A stretch of 64,000 bases of DNA from Anaerolineae bacterium (GTDB taxonomy: Bacteria > Chloroflexota > Anaerolineae > 4572-78 > J111), in the NCBI GenBank assembly GCA_023151115.1, contig JAKLJP010000005.1, forward strand, positions 124,001-188,000. The letters are read 5' to 3'. Numbering within the stretch: the first letter of the stretch is position 1; each line of letters begins with the position of its first letter. A program made the translations under genes and the position numbers. The notes beneath the pieces were generated by a model. That model saw only the letters and a list, made by a program, of their open reading frames with translations. It was not told the origin of the DNA and did not search any database. Positions 19,107 to 26,800 of the stretch are shown here, in pieces.

Positions 19107-19202
19107 CTCAGAAGCTGTCTGAAAAGCTGGAGCGCAAGGCAAGCCTTGCCCGGCAAACCAAGGTTTGCACCCTGTCTCAGCCACTTTTCAGACAATTTCT
19201 CA
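19107..19202. repeat. Dispersed repeat family B, copy 2
   Basis: It carries GTCTGAAAAG, GCAAGGCAAGCCTTGC, GGCAAACCAAGGTTTGC, CTGTCTCAG and CTTTTCAGACA, the reverse complement of 6624-6720. It sits between soxB and soxD, so the polycistronic mRNA would carry it. Confidence 0.8.
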
Positions 19203-19229
19203 CACTCACCATTAACAATTGACCATTGA

Positions 19230-20468
19230 TCAGTGTCCTACCGACGCCGCCCCTTTTTCACCGACCAGCTTACCCTTGATAAAACGGTCATAGCTGAACG
19301 GCGCAATCAAGTCGGGGGTGCGGTTGGTGGCAATCAACTCGGCCATACGTTTGCCGGAAACCGGCGAGGCTTTGAAACCATACGTGCCCCAACCGACATC
19401 CACCAGAAAGCCATCCACCGGGGTGAAGCCCATAATCGGGCTGTAGTCGGGGGTCATATCGCACAGGCCGGCCCACTGGCGCATGAGGCGCACCTTAGCC
19501 AGCGAGGGGAACAACTCCAGCACATGTCCGGCCAGCCCTTCCACAAAATTCAGGGTGGAATCCATGGAATAGGAGGTAAAGGGGTCAACCTCCGCCCCCA
19601 TAACCAGCTCGCCCCGGTCGCTCTGGCTCAGGTAAAAATGCAGCGTCCCCGACACCACCACCACATCCAGAAAAGGCTTGAGCGGCTCAGTGACGCAGGC
19701 TTGCAGCGGCCGGGTTTCAATCGGCAGTTTGAGGCCGACCATATCGGCAATGAGCGACGCCCATCCGGCGGTAGCATTGAGCACCGTGCCGGTTTTTATA
19801 TCACCGCGATTGGTCTTGACGCCGACGACCCGGTTGTTTTCCACCTCGATGCCGGTCACTTCTGTTTTTTGGTGCAGATGGACGCCCCGTTTGTCGGCGT
19901 CGCGGGCATAGCCCCAGACCACCGCATCGTGCCGGATAATCCCCCCCGGCGGATGGTAAAGTGCGCCCAGTACCGGGTAGCGCGGATGGTCGCTGAGGTC
20001 CATAAATGGGGCCAGTTTTTTGATTTCGGCGGGGTAAATCACCCGGCTGTTGACGCCCTGAATCTGGTTGACCTCGGCCCGCCAGCGCATGGTCCGCAGC
20101 GAGGCGTCGGTGTGGGCCAAAGTTAGATGGCCGCGCTGCGAGAACATGACATTAAAATCAAGCTCCTCGGCCATGTTCTCGTACAGTTTGACGCTCTCAT
20201 CGTAAAAGAGAATCCCTTCGGGGGTGAGGTAGTTGGAACGGATGATGGCCGTGTTGCGGCCGCTGCCACCGCTGCCGAGGTAGGCTTTTTCCAACACAGC
20301 CACGTTGGTAATCTGGTGGTGCTTGGCCAGGTAATAAGCGCAGGCCAGCCCGTGCGCCCCCCCGCCGATGATGACGACATCGTAGCTATCTTTGAGCGGC
20401 GGCTGCCGCCACATTGGCTCCAAGGGTTTGTGGCCGTTCAAGCCCTGTTTCAATAGTTTAATTGACAT
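19230..20468 (-). CDS. soxB: Sarcosine oxidase beta subunit
   Basis: This 412-residue protein is an FAD-dependent DAO-family oxidoreductase with the dinucleotide-binding motif VVIIGGGAHGLACAYY at about residue 31. Further features are GSGGSGRNTAIIRSNY (the covalent-flavin/active-site region of SoxB proteins), LNATAGWAS, and the C-terminal PDYSPIMGFTPVDGFLVDVGWGT-type segment. It is first in soxB-soxD-soxA-(nudix)-soxG. A perfect palindrome that may bind the IclR regulator lies 27 bases upstream of the ATG. Confidence 0.92.
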   Translation of the reverse strand: MSIKLLKQGLNGHKPLEPMWRQPPLKDSYDVVIIGGGAHGLACAYYLAKHHQITNVAVLEKAYLGSGGSGRNTAIIRSNYLTPEGILFYDESVKLYENMAEELDFNVMFSQRGHLTLAHTDASLRTMRWRAEVNQIQGVNSRVIYPAEIKKLAPFMDLSDHPRYPVLGALYHPPGGIIRHDAVVWGYARDADKRGVHLHQKTEVTGIEVENNRVVGVKTNRGDIKTGTVLNATAGWASLIADMVGLKLPIETRPLQACVTEPLKPFLDVVVVSGTLHFYLSQSDRGELVMGAEVDPFTSYSMDSTLNFVEGLAGHVLELFPSLAKVRLMRQWAGLCDMTPDYSPIMGFTPVDGFLVDVGWGTYGFKASPVSGKRMAELIATNRTPDLIAPFSYDRFIKGKLVGEKGAASVGH

Positions 20469-20494
20469 AGGCTGTTGCTCCTCTCAAAGTTATC

Positions 20495-20511
20495 GTTGCG
20501 TATGGCGCAAC
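20495..20511. promoter_or_regulatory. Candidate IclR-family operator upstream of soxB
   Basis: GTTGCGTATGGCGCAAC has perfect 6-base arms around five bases. A near-identical site (14 of 17 bases) lies at 30851-30867, at almost the same distance from the IclR gene start. Confidence 0.6.
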
Positions 20512-20659
20512 CCAGTTCCCAAATTTTGCCAGAAAGTTGGGCCATTTTAACATGTTTTGAAATGGTGTCAATTCACTTGGAGAGGAATACCAATTTAATG
20601 ATAGTGGCAAAAAATACCAGGAGGGTTTTGTTGAGGATGATTAAATGTCGGTTTAAGGT

Positions 20660-20740
20660 CAATACTTTTCAAATAACGTAGTTTAGCCCCTTGTGGGCGG
20701 GCACAAGGCCCTATGCTACAGCCTTATTTGAAAAGTATTG
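20660..20740. repeat. 81-bp inverted-repeat element with 17-bp perfect ends
   Basis: CAATACTTTTCAAATAA at 20660-20676 is the exact inverse of 20724-20740. The interior holds a GCCCCTTGTG/CACAAGGCC stem. It has no coding capacity and lies between soxB and the OCD-family gene. It could be a small MITE-like element or a strong terminator-like hairpin. Confidence 0.8.
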
Positions 20741-20761
20741 GGTTTAAGATCACTCCAAAGA

Positions 20762-21778
20762 TTACATATCCCGTGGCTCACGATAATAGCTCAAGAGAGT
20801 GCCCACCCCTTTTTCGATTGCTTTCTGATAGGCCAAATTGCCCAACACAATATCGCTGACCGCAAAACCTTTGTGCCAGAAAAGAATCCGCTCCTGCTCC
20901 GACTCGCGGCCCGGCTTTAGTCCGGCCACCACCTCGCCGATTTCGCCGCTGATATGCTCGTCGCGCAGCTCCCCAGCCTGGATCAGCCCGGCAAACTGGC
21001 CGTACTGCGATTTCTGGCACTGGTTCCAGTCGTCCACAAACATTTTGTCTACGGTAAACGGCAGCGTTGGGGCAACAGACAGCACCGCGCCATAGGGTTG
21101 GATCAGCGCCCCCGGCTTGACCCACTCATCCTTGACCAGCACCTCGTGCTCTAGCAAGCGTGAGGCGTCAATGATGATGTCAGCATCGCGCACGGTTTCT
21201 TCGGTTGTTTCTTTAACCACGACCCGCTTATTGAGTCGCTCCGACATTTCCCCGGCAAAACGCTCCCGCGATTCGGGCCGCTTGCTGGTGACGCGAATCT
21301 CTTCAAAATCAAAGAGCAGGTCGAGCATGGCCACATTGTACCAGGCCGTCCCCCGCACCCCGATATGGCCCAGCACCCGCGGCTTTTGCTTCGCCAGGTA
21401 TTTCGCCCCGACCGCCGTTACCGCACCGGTGCGCATCCAGGTAGTCAACGTGCCGTCCAGAATGCAAAAAGGCGCGCCGGTTTCGGGCCGGTAGAGAGTA
21501 ATCAGGGCCAGTTCCGAAGGCAGGCCATACTCATAATTCTTCTGAAAATCGCCGATGACCTTGACTCCGGCCACGTTGACCGGCTCGACGTAGCCCTTGA
21601 GGATATTGAACAGCTTCTCCGGGTAAGCCAAGGCCAGGTGATCTTTGGAGGGCATGACCACTTTTTTCTGGCCGTGCGCTTTCAGTCCCAGTTCAACCAC
21701 ATCCATAATTTCTGGCAAGCCCAGATCGAGACTTTCCACATCCTCTTTGGACAAAAACAGAATATCTATGCCAGCCAT
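20762..21778 (-). CDS. Ornithine cyclodeaminase / mu-crystallin family protein
   Basis: The ATG at 21778 (MAGIDILFLS) has AAGGGGGG upstream and gives 338 residues, normal for the family. The NAD(P)-binding core is seen at VLGHIGVRGTAWYNVAMLD, with an atypical glycine pattern. The substrate region includes VVMPSKDHLALAYPEK and the FHKGFAVSD-like segment WHKGFAVSDIVLG. Members include ornithine cyclodeaminase, imino-acid reductases and DauB of the D-arginine pathway. The nearby DadA-type oxidoreductase and DauR-like regulator favour an imino-acid reductase role; this is inference. Confidence 0.85.
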   Translation of the reverse strand: MAGIDILFLSKEDVESLDLGLPEIMDVVELGLKAHGQKKVVMPSKDHLALAYPEKLFNILKGYVEPVNVAGVKVIGDFQKNYEYGLPSELALITLYRPETGAPFCILDGTLTTWMRTGAVTAVGAKYLAKQKPRVLGHIGVRGTAWYNVAMLDLLFDFEEIRVTSKRPESRERFAGEMSERLNKRVVVKETTEETVRDADIIIDASRLLEHEVLVKDEWVKPGALIQPYGAVLSVAPTLPFTVDKMFVDDWNQCQKSQYGQFAGLIQAGELRDEHISGEIGEVVAGLKPGRESEQERILFWHKGFAVSDIVLGNLAYQKAIEKGVGTLLSYYREPRDM

Positions 21779-21833
21779 GACATCCCCCCTTATTGAATGA
21801 AGCAGGCCCAAGATTAATATACATCACACGAAA

Positions 21834-21886
21834 CGTCTTGCGTCTTGCGTCCGCTTTACTTCACGCAAGACGCAACACGCAAGACG
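21834..21886. repeat. Word-type hairpin (GTCTTGC words)
   Basis: Left arm CGTCTTGCGTCTTGCGT (21834-21850) faces right arm ACGCAAGACGCAACACGC and following bases (21863-21886). It lies between the OCD-family gene and the gene upstream of it. Confidence 0.75.
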
Positions 21887-21914
21887 AATCTTGAGCAACT
21901 TTTTTGCAGCTACC

Positions 21915-22550
21915 TTACGCCTGCAACTCCCGCACTGCCCACCACAGCGATTGATCCTGGTAATCGTAATACTTGGTCCGAGTCAGGACAATTTCGCCGC
22001 CGGACATCAAACCTCCCGGCAGCAGACCATTATGGAGCCGGACGTGCCGGTAATAAGTGGGCGATAACTCCTGGGCGGCATAGGCGTGTTTCAGGCTGAT
22101 GGCCCAGTGACCAATCCCCTGCGGGTGGCTGAACAAGACCAGGTTACGCCAGTTACCCCCTTCCACTTCCAGCGAACTGTAGCTGAGCAGGTGCGGGTGC
22201 TGCATAAATTCATTGAGCAGTTCCGCGTCCACGGCATCGAGGGGAGCGCGGTTGGCCTCCGGCCACTTGGTGCCGCAAAAACCAACCACAGTCAGTTCTG
22301 TCAGTGTGAGCAGCTCCTCCGGTCTGGCCATGGCAATGCGGTGGCGGCGGCCGCCGCTTTCTTCTAAAAACAGAATATAGGGGCGAGGCTGAGCCGGGAT
22401 GATTTCGGGTTGGCTCAAGAGCTGGCGCAGTTTGCCAAGCATATACTGTAAATGAAGCAAATCTTCAGCATTTTGGTCAGGGTTGGTAAAGGGCCGGTCA
22501 GGCAAAATGTCCGACCCGCCCAAACGAGTGAAGTCCGTAGATGTTGGCAT
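21915..22550 (-). CDS. Unrecognised 211-residue protein
   Basis: I do not recognise the family. It has no signal peptide or membrane segment. It begins 26 bp downstream of the FAD oxidoreductase gene on the same strand and is likely co-transcribed with it. Tryptophan and histidine are frequent, with GFCGTKWPE, LFSHPQGIGHWAISLKHAY and TYYRHVRLHNG. Predicted mixed alpha/beta. It may be an accessory or a decarboxylase-like partner of the oxidoreductase, but nothing in the sequence proves this. Confidence 0.75.
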   Translation of the reverse strand: MPTSTDFTRLGGSDILPDRPFTNPDQNAEDLLHLQYMLGKLRQLLSQPEIIPAQPRPYILFLEESGGRRHRIAMARPEELLTLTELTVVGFCGTKWPEANRAPLDAVDAELLNEFMQHPHLLSYSSLEVEGGNWRNLVLFSHPQGIGHWAISLKHAYAAQELSPTYYRHVRLHNGLLPGGLMSGGEIVLTRTKYYDYQDQSLWWAVRELQA

Positions 22551-22576
22551 AGTTCTGCAATCCTCTTCGCCTCATT

Positions 22577-23908
22577 TTACACCCAGGGCGAATGGCTGTT
22601 CGACTTGCCAAAGGTGCGGCCCTCGGCAAAGCGGTCGAGGGTAAAAGGTTTGAGTTCCGGCACATTGTCACCCATCAGATATTTGGCTAACAACTTACCC
22701 ACGCCGGTCATCTTGAAGCCGTGATTGCTGTCGGCGATCATATACACATTGGGGGCCACCCAATCAAAAATGGGGATGTTGTCCGGGGTGAAGGCGCCGA
22801 TGCCGCCGTTGCGCCGTTCGCGGAAGTTGGGCCGGATGCCCTCAAAACGGCCCATCGTTTGAGCCATGGCCGCGCACATGTAATCGGCAAATTCCGGCTC
22901 GGCCTGGTACTCATCGTTGGCGTGGCCGTAGGGGTCGGTGGTGGCCTTGGGGCCAAGCTTGACCGGGATGGTCCCGCCCTGCAAACCGGGCCGGTCCATG
23001 CGCTCGTTGCCGTTTTTGTAATAGATATACAAATGGTCCGACAATTCCCGGCCCGTTTCGTCCACTACCGGTGTGTTCATTTTTTCGACATGCAGCACCG
23101 GCGGATTCAAGCCATCCGCCGTTAGGTAAGGCTTGTCGTAATAGACTTCCCCTTCCAGCAGCCGCCAGTAGGTCCACATATCTTTATTTTTGACCACGCT
23201 GCCATCGGGAAAATAGCAGTCAATTGTCATCGGCTGGCCGAGCATTGCCCAATGTTTGGGCGTCCACGCCCCCAGCCCCCAGATGACCAAATCGCACTTG
23301 ATGGTCCCTTCATTGGTGTGGACCGCCTTGACCTGGCCGCCTTGTACGTCGTAGCCGGTTACTTCGATACCGGTCACGATTTGCACATTGTGGTCGGCGC
23401 ACTTTTGGGCCAGGCCCTTGATTACCTGGCGCGTCCCGGCGTAGCCGCTCACCCGCTCGTGCAGGGCCACATCAATACCTTCGGTTTTGAAATCGGGCCA
23501 GATTTTTTTGAGGAATTTGCGGGCATCCTCACCCACGTACACGTCGGAGGGGTAACCGACCGAGTTCTGGCTCTGGTGAATCCGCTCGTAATCGGCAATT
23601 TGATTGGCCTCACCCGCCGACACGTAACCGACCTGTTGGAACCCAAAGGCCACCGGGTCGTAGGTCCACACATCTACACTGTGGCGCAAAATGGCGTGGA
23701 TCGGCTCGGTCATGTAAAAGTTACGCACGCAGCCGCAGGCAATCCCCGACGCCCCGGCCCCGGCATACGACTTTTCCAGCACCACCACATCCTTGCCGCT
23801 GCCCCGTTTGCGGTTTTCTAGTTCCATCGCCAGGTGCCAGGCCGAACTCAGCCCGTGAATCCCGGCTCCAATCACCACATATTTAATTGATTCTGGTACA
23901 TTGCTCAT
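22577..23908 (-). CDS. DAO-family FAD-dependent oxidoreductase (DadA/SoxB/DauA-like)
   Basis: This 443-residue protein has VVIGAGIHGLSSAWHLA at about residue 10 as the FAD-binding motif. ASGIACGCVRNFYM follows, in the position where SoxB relatives have their active-site histidine/arginine region. The C-terminus has FTPDNIPIFDW and ADSNHGFKMTGVGK. It probably oxidises an N-methyl or D-amino acid. The start has a strong AAGGAGG site. It is transcribed divergently from the YheO/DauR-like regulator gene and followed by the unknown gene and the OCD-family gene. Together these recall the dauR-dauA-dauB arrangement of Pseudomonas D-arginine catabolism, but the substrate here is not known. Confidence 0.88.
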   Translation of the reverse strand: MSNVPESIKYVVIGAGIHGLSSAWHLAMELENRKRGSGKDVVVLEKSYAGAGASGIACGCVRNFYMTEPIHAILRHSVDVWTYDPVAFGFQQVGYVSAGEANQIADYERIHQSQNSVGYPSDVYVGEDARKFLKKIWPDFKTEGIDVALHERVSGYAGTRQVIKGLAQKCADHNVQIVTGIEVTGYDVQGGQVKAVHTNEGTIKCDLVIWGLGAWTPKHWAMLGQPMTIDCYFPDGSVVKNKDMWTYWRLLEGEVYYDKPYLTADGLNPPVLHVEKMNTPVVDETGRELSDHLYIYYKNGNERMDRPGLQGGTIPVKLGPKATTDPYGHANDEYQAEPEFADYMCAAMAQTMGRFEGIRPNFRERRNGGIGAFTPDNIPIFDWVAPNVYMIADSNHGFKMTGVGKLLAKYLMGDNVPELKPFTLDRFAEGRTFGKSNSHSPWV

Positions 23909-23955
23909 TGCTGCCTCCTTTGATTTTTGGTTATGGCAAATTCGCCCTGAGATGG

Positions 23956-24058
23956 TATAATCGAATTGAATTTATGTTGCGCCAAAAGATAACACAAAAT
24001 TCAACAAACGTCAACAGTAAGTGGAATACTTGCACATTTTTTAACATCTTGTTGAATT
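23956..24058 (+). promoter_or_regulatory. Divergent control region with TATAAT and a 10-bp inverted repeat
   Basis: TATAAT lies at 23956-23961. AATTCAACAA at 23998-24007 is inverted perfectly at 24049-24058 (TTGTTGAATT), with centres 51 bases apart, ending 29 bases before the regulator ATG. A TTGCGCCA half-site lies at 23977-23984. This is a plausible operator for the DauR-like protein. Confidence 0.5.
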
Positions 24059-24087
24059 GGTAAGCTCATCCGGAATAGAGGTCAATC

Positions 24088-24768
24088 ATGAATAAGACCC
24101 AAAAGTCGCTGCTCATTAATCAGCTTATTCAAGTGGGTGAAGCCGTCTGCCGGACTATCGGGCCGCAATGTGAAGCGGTGGTGCATGATCTGGCCGATAT
24201 GGAGCAATCCATCGTCTGGCTCAAGGGAACGGTGACCGAACGGAAGCTAGGCGGTTGTATGACGGCGCGGGGATTATCGCTGGTGCGGGCCGGCCGCACC
24301 GAAGACAGCTATAATTACACCACCCGCACCCGCAGCGGCAAAATGGTCCGTTCGTCGCTGATTTTTGTCAACGACAAGGAGGGCGAACCTCAGATTTGTA
24401 TGGAGATTAATTTTGACGCCAGCCCTTTTGTAGCCTTTCGCCGTACCCTGGAAACCCTGGCCGACCCTGCTGAGGCTTACGATTTTCAAGACGCCTTTAT
24501 TGACGACGCCCCCCAAATGCTGGAAACTATGTGCCGCCGGGCCGTAGAATTTATCGGCAAACCGATGGCCCAAATGGACAAAACCGACCGGCTGCGGGTG
24601 GTCCAACTTTTGGACGATGCCGGCGCGTTTGAGATGCGCAAGGCCATTCCGGCTATTGCCAGCTACCTGGGCGTGACCCGCTTCACCATCCACAACTATC
24701 TCAACGAAATCCGGGGCAAAGCAACGGATGAGATGTCGGAGGAGTTGCCGGAGGAATCATCCCCATAA
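24088..24768 (+). CDS. YheO/DauR-like PAS-HTH transcriptional regulator
   Basis: This 226-residue protein has an N-terminal YheO-like PAS domain (about 15-125) with HDLADMEQSIVWLKG and IFVNDKEGEPQICMEINFD, then a C-terminal HTH_22-type helix-turn-helix (about 165-212) with RLRVVQLLDDAGAFEMRKAI and YLGVTRFTIHNYLNEI. Studied members include DauR, which controls D-arginine catabolism. It is divergent from the FAD oxidoreductase gene, with 179 bp between starts, which is the classic position for a local regulator. Confidence 0.9.
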   Translation: MNKTQKSLLINQLIQVGEAVCRTIGPQCEAVVHDLADMEQSIVWLKGTVTERKLGGCMTARGLSLVRAGRTEDSYNYTTRTRSGKMVRSSLIFVNDKEGEPQICMEINFDASPFVAFRRTLETLADPAEAYDFQDAFIDDAPQMLETMCRRAVEFIGKPMAQMDKTDRLRVVQLLDDAGAFEMRKAIPAIASYLGVTRFTIHNYLNEIRGKATDEMSEELPEESSP

Positions 24769-24807
24769 AAGATAAACAATGAGCATCTTGTACATCGAAC
24801 AAGAACT

Positions 24808-25083
24808 TTGCCACGAATTACACGAATTATGCCTGTTCACAAACAAGTTGGACGTTACGCCAGAGAACGCCGGGGGATAAATCGCCCCGGCTATGAAACA
24901 GCGCCCGATAAATCGGGCTTGCCTAAGCCGGATGAATCCGGCGTAGTTTTCTAGCCCGGCTGATTTATCACCGGACGGGTTATAGGCACAGTCGAGCCGT
25001 TTTATGCAACATCTTGGCAAACAGGACAGAATTACACGAATTAACACGAAAAATTTGGTGAAAATTCGTGCAATTCGTGGCAA
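24808..25083. repeat. Word-type inverted repeat (CACGAATTA words) enclosing family C
   Basis: The left arm begins TTTGCCACGAATTACACGAA. The right arm ends AATTCGTGCAATTCGTGG then CAAA. A third block of the same words lies at 25031-25050. The family C element sits between the arms. Confidence 0.75.
24868..24980. repeat. Dispersed repeat family C, copy 1
   Basis: A chain of short palindromes including CAGCGCCCGATAAATCGGGC and GCCGGATGAATCCGGC. The block CTATG-A-AACAGCGCCCGAT recurs at 44123-44140 with one change. Confidence 0.75.
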
Positions 25084-25122
25084 AACTTTTTCGGTTTCGA
25101 CTCATCCGGGTTGGGAACATTG

Positions 25123-26640
25123 TTACGATAACTCGCTCTTCCGGCGGGCCACGTACTCCCGCAAAGCCTCCTCGATCCCCGGATCGAGCGGCGGCGCTTC
25201 GTAACCGGCCAATAGTTCCTGCCACAGCCGGTGCGCTCGCTGGCTCGCGTCGAGTGACCCCTGCTCGACCCAGGCTTCGTAATTCTGGCGGTCGCTGATG
25301 AGGGGCAGGTAAAACTCGCTCCGAAAACGGGCCAGCGTATGCGCCGTCCCCAGGTGATGGCCGCCGGGACCCACTTCAGCCATCGCGTCCAGGGCCAGCG
25401 TCTCGTCGCTGACCTCGATCCCGTCGAGCAGGCGGCTCATCATCAGCAGCCCTTCCAAATCGAGCATAAATTTCTCCAAAGAGAAGACCAGCCCGGCTTC
25501 CAACCAGCCAACGCTGTGGTGGATTAGATTGGCATGGGCCAGAATGGCCGGCCAGAGGGTCATCTGGGTTTCGTAGCTGGCTTGAGCGTCGGGCAGCTTG
25601 GAGTTGTTCAGGCTGCCGCTGCCGCGATAGGGCAGGCCGTAAAAACGGGCTAACTGCGCCCCGGCAAACAACGCCAGCGCGCCTTCGGGGCTGCCAAAGG
25701 CGGGACTGCCGGTCTGCATGTCAATATTGGTGGTGAAGCCGCCGTAAATGACCGGCACACTGGGATTGACCAGTTGGGTTAGGGCAATGCCGGCCAGGGC
25801 TTCGGCGTTTTGCTGGGCCAGGGCGGCGGCCAGGGTGATGGGACTCATCGCCCCGGCCAGGATGAAGGGCGTGACCACCACCGGCTGGCCGTAGCGGGCA
25901 TACGTGATCAGCCCGCCCAGCATCGAGCTGTCATAGCGCAGCGGGCTGTTGACATTGATGATGCCCAGTTGAACCGGCTGGCGCTGCGTTTCCTCCAGCC
26001 CGCCGAAAACCAACGCGGCCATTTCAATGCAGTCCTGAGCGGTTTCGCGGTTGCGGGCCGGGCTGATCAGGGCCTTGTCGCTGAGGGTAAACTGGCTGTA
26101 AACCTGGTCCAGATGGCGGGTCGGCACGGGCAAATCCTGCGGCTCGACCATGATCCCACCGACGATGTGCAGCGGCGGGCACTGCTGCACCAGCCGCACA
26201 ATCTCCTGAAACGCCGCCAGCGTCCCCGGCCGGCGGCCCCGCTTGAAATCGGAGATATACGGGCAGCCCGCCCCCGGCGCGAAATTGATCGCGTTGCCGC
26301 CAATATGCAGATTGTGGGCCGGGTGGCGCGCCCGCAGGGTAAAGTCGGCCGGTGCTTTGGCAATGGCTTCCAACAGCAGCCCGCGCTCGACCCAGACCCG
26401 CTTGTTGGCCCGGTCTACCCGCGCCCCGGCCTGCTGCCACAGGTCGAGGGCTTCCTCATCCCAAAACTCCAGGCCCAGTTCTTCCAAAATTCGCAGCGAG
26501 CTTTGGTGAATCCGCTCCAATTGTTCCGCCGACAGCACCTCGACCGGCGGGTAGGGGTTGCGTAACAAGCGGAAGGTTTGGTCCGCCAGGGGAGAAGCCC
26601 GGCGGCGGTCGCGGCGGCGGGGTGGGTTAGCTCTGGTCAC
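25123..26640 (-). CDS. MttB-family (non-pyrrolysine) corrinoid methyltransferase, paralogue 2
   Basis: The GTG start at 26640 has AAGGAC seven bases upstream; the product is 505 residues. It closely resembles paralogue 1: RILEELGLEFWDEEALDLW, NVNSPLRYDSSMLGG, GAMSPITLAAALAQQNAEAL, YRGSGSLNNSKLPDAQ and EVGPGGHHLGTAHT. No in-frame stop is present, so it needs no pyrrolysine. The predicted role is methyl transfer from a quaternary or tertiary amine to a corrinoid protein. A basic N-terminus rich in arginine precedes the catalytic fold. A TTGCGCCA half-site of the candidate IclR motif lies 46 bases upstream of the start. Confidence 0.88.
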   Translation of the reverse strand: MTRANPPRRRDRRRASPLADQTFRLLRNPYPPVEVLSAEQLERIHQSSLRILEELGLEFWDEEALDLWQQAGARVDRANKRVWVERGLLLEAIAKAPADFTLRARHPAHNLHIGGNAINFAPGAGCPYISDFKRGRRPGTLAAFQEIVRLVQQCPPLHIVGGIMVEPQDLPVPTRHLDQVYSQFTLSDKALISPARNRETAQDCIEMAALVFGGLEETQRQPVQLGIINVNSPLRYDSSMLGGLITYARYGQPVVVTPFILAGAMSPITLAAALAQQNAEALAGIALTQLVNPSVPVIYGGFTTNIDMQTGSPAFGSPEGALALFAGAQLARFYGLPYRGSGSLNNSKLPDAQASYETQMTLWPAILAHANLIHHSVGWLEAGLVFSLEKFMLDLEGLLMMSRLLDGIEVSDETLALDAMAEVGPGGHHLGTAHTLARFRSEFYLPLISDRQNYEAWVEQGSLDASQRAHRLWQELLAGYEAPPLDPGIEEALREYVARRKSELS

Positions 26641-26800
26641 AAAACGTCCTTTTCAGGGAATTTAAGGAACTGGCTCCATAAGAAATTGCGCCAAGAAACC
26701 CCGGAGTTGGCAGTCATTATGGATACCTTCGAACAGGCGGTTCAATGGCCCCAAAAACGGGCTGAAGCTAAGTGATATTGAGGTTACAAAAGTGACTCGT

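Larger units (their letters stand above)
24769..25122. other. 354-bp intergenic region made of nested repeats
   Basis: No gene is visible. The outer arms are word-type repeats (24808-24829 and 25063-25083) and a family C dispersed repeat fills the middle (24868-24980). It lies between the convergent regulator and MttB-family genes. Confidence 0.75.

Noticed and set aside
19233..20126. Plus-strand frame of 297 codons opposite soxB
   Set aside because: Shadow of soxB, which has clear family motifs on the other strand.
25810..26565. Plus-strand frame of 251 codons opposite MttB paralogue 2
   Set aside because: Composition (Gly/Arg/Gln/His-rich) is that of an antisense shadow; no domain.
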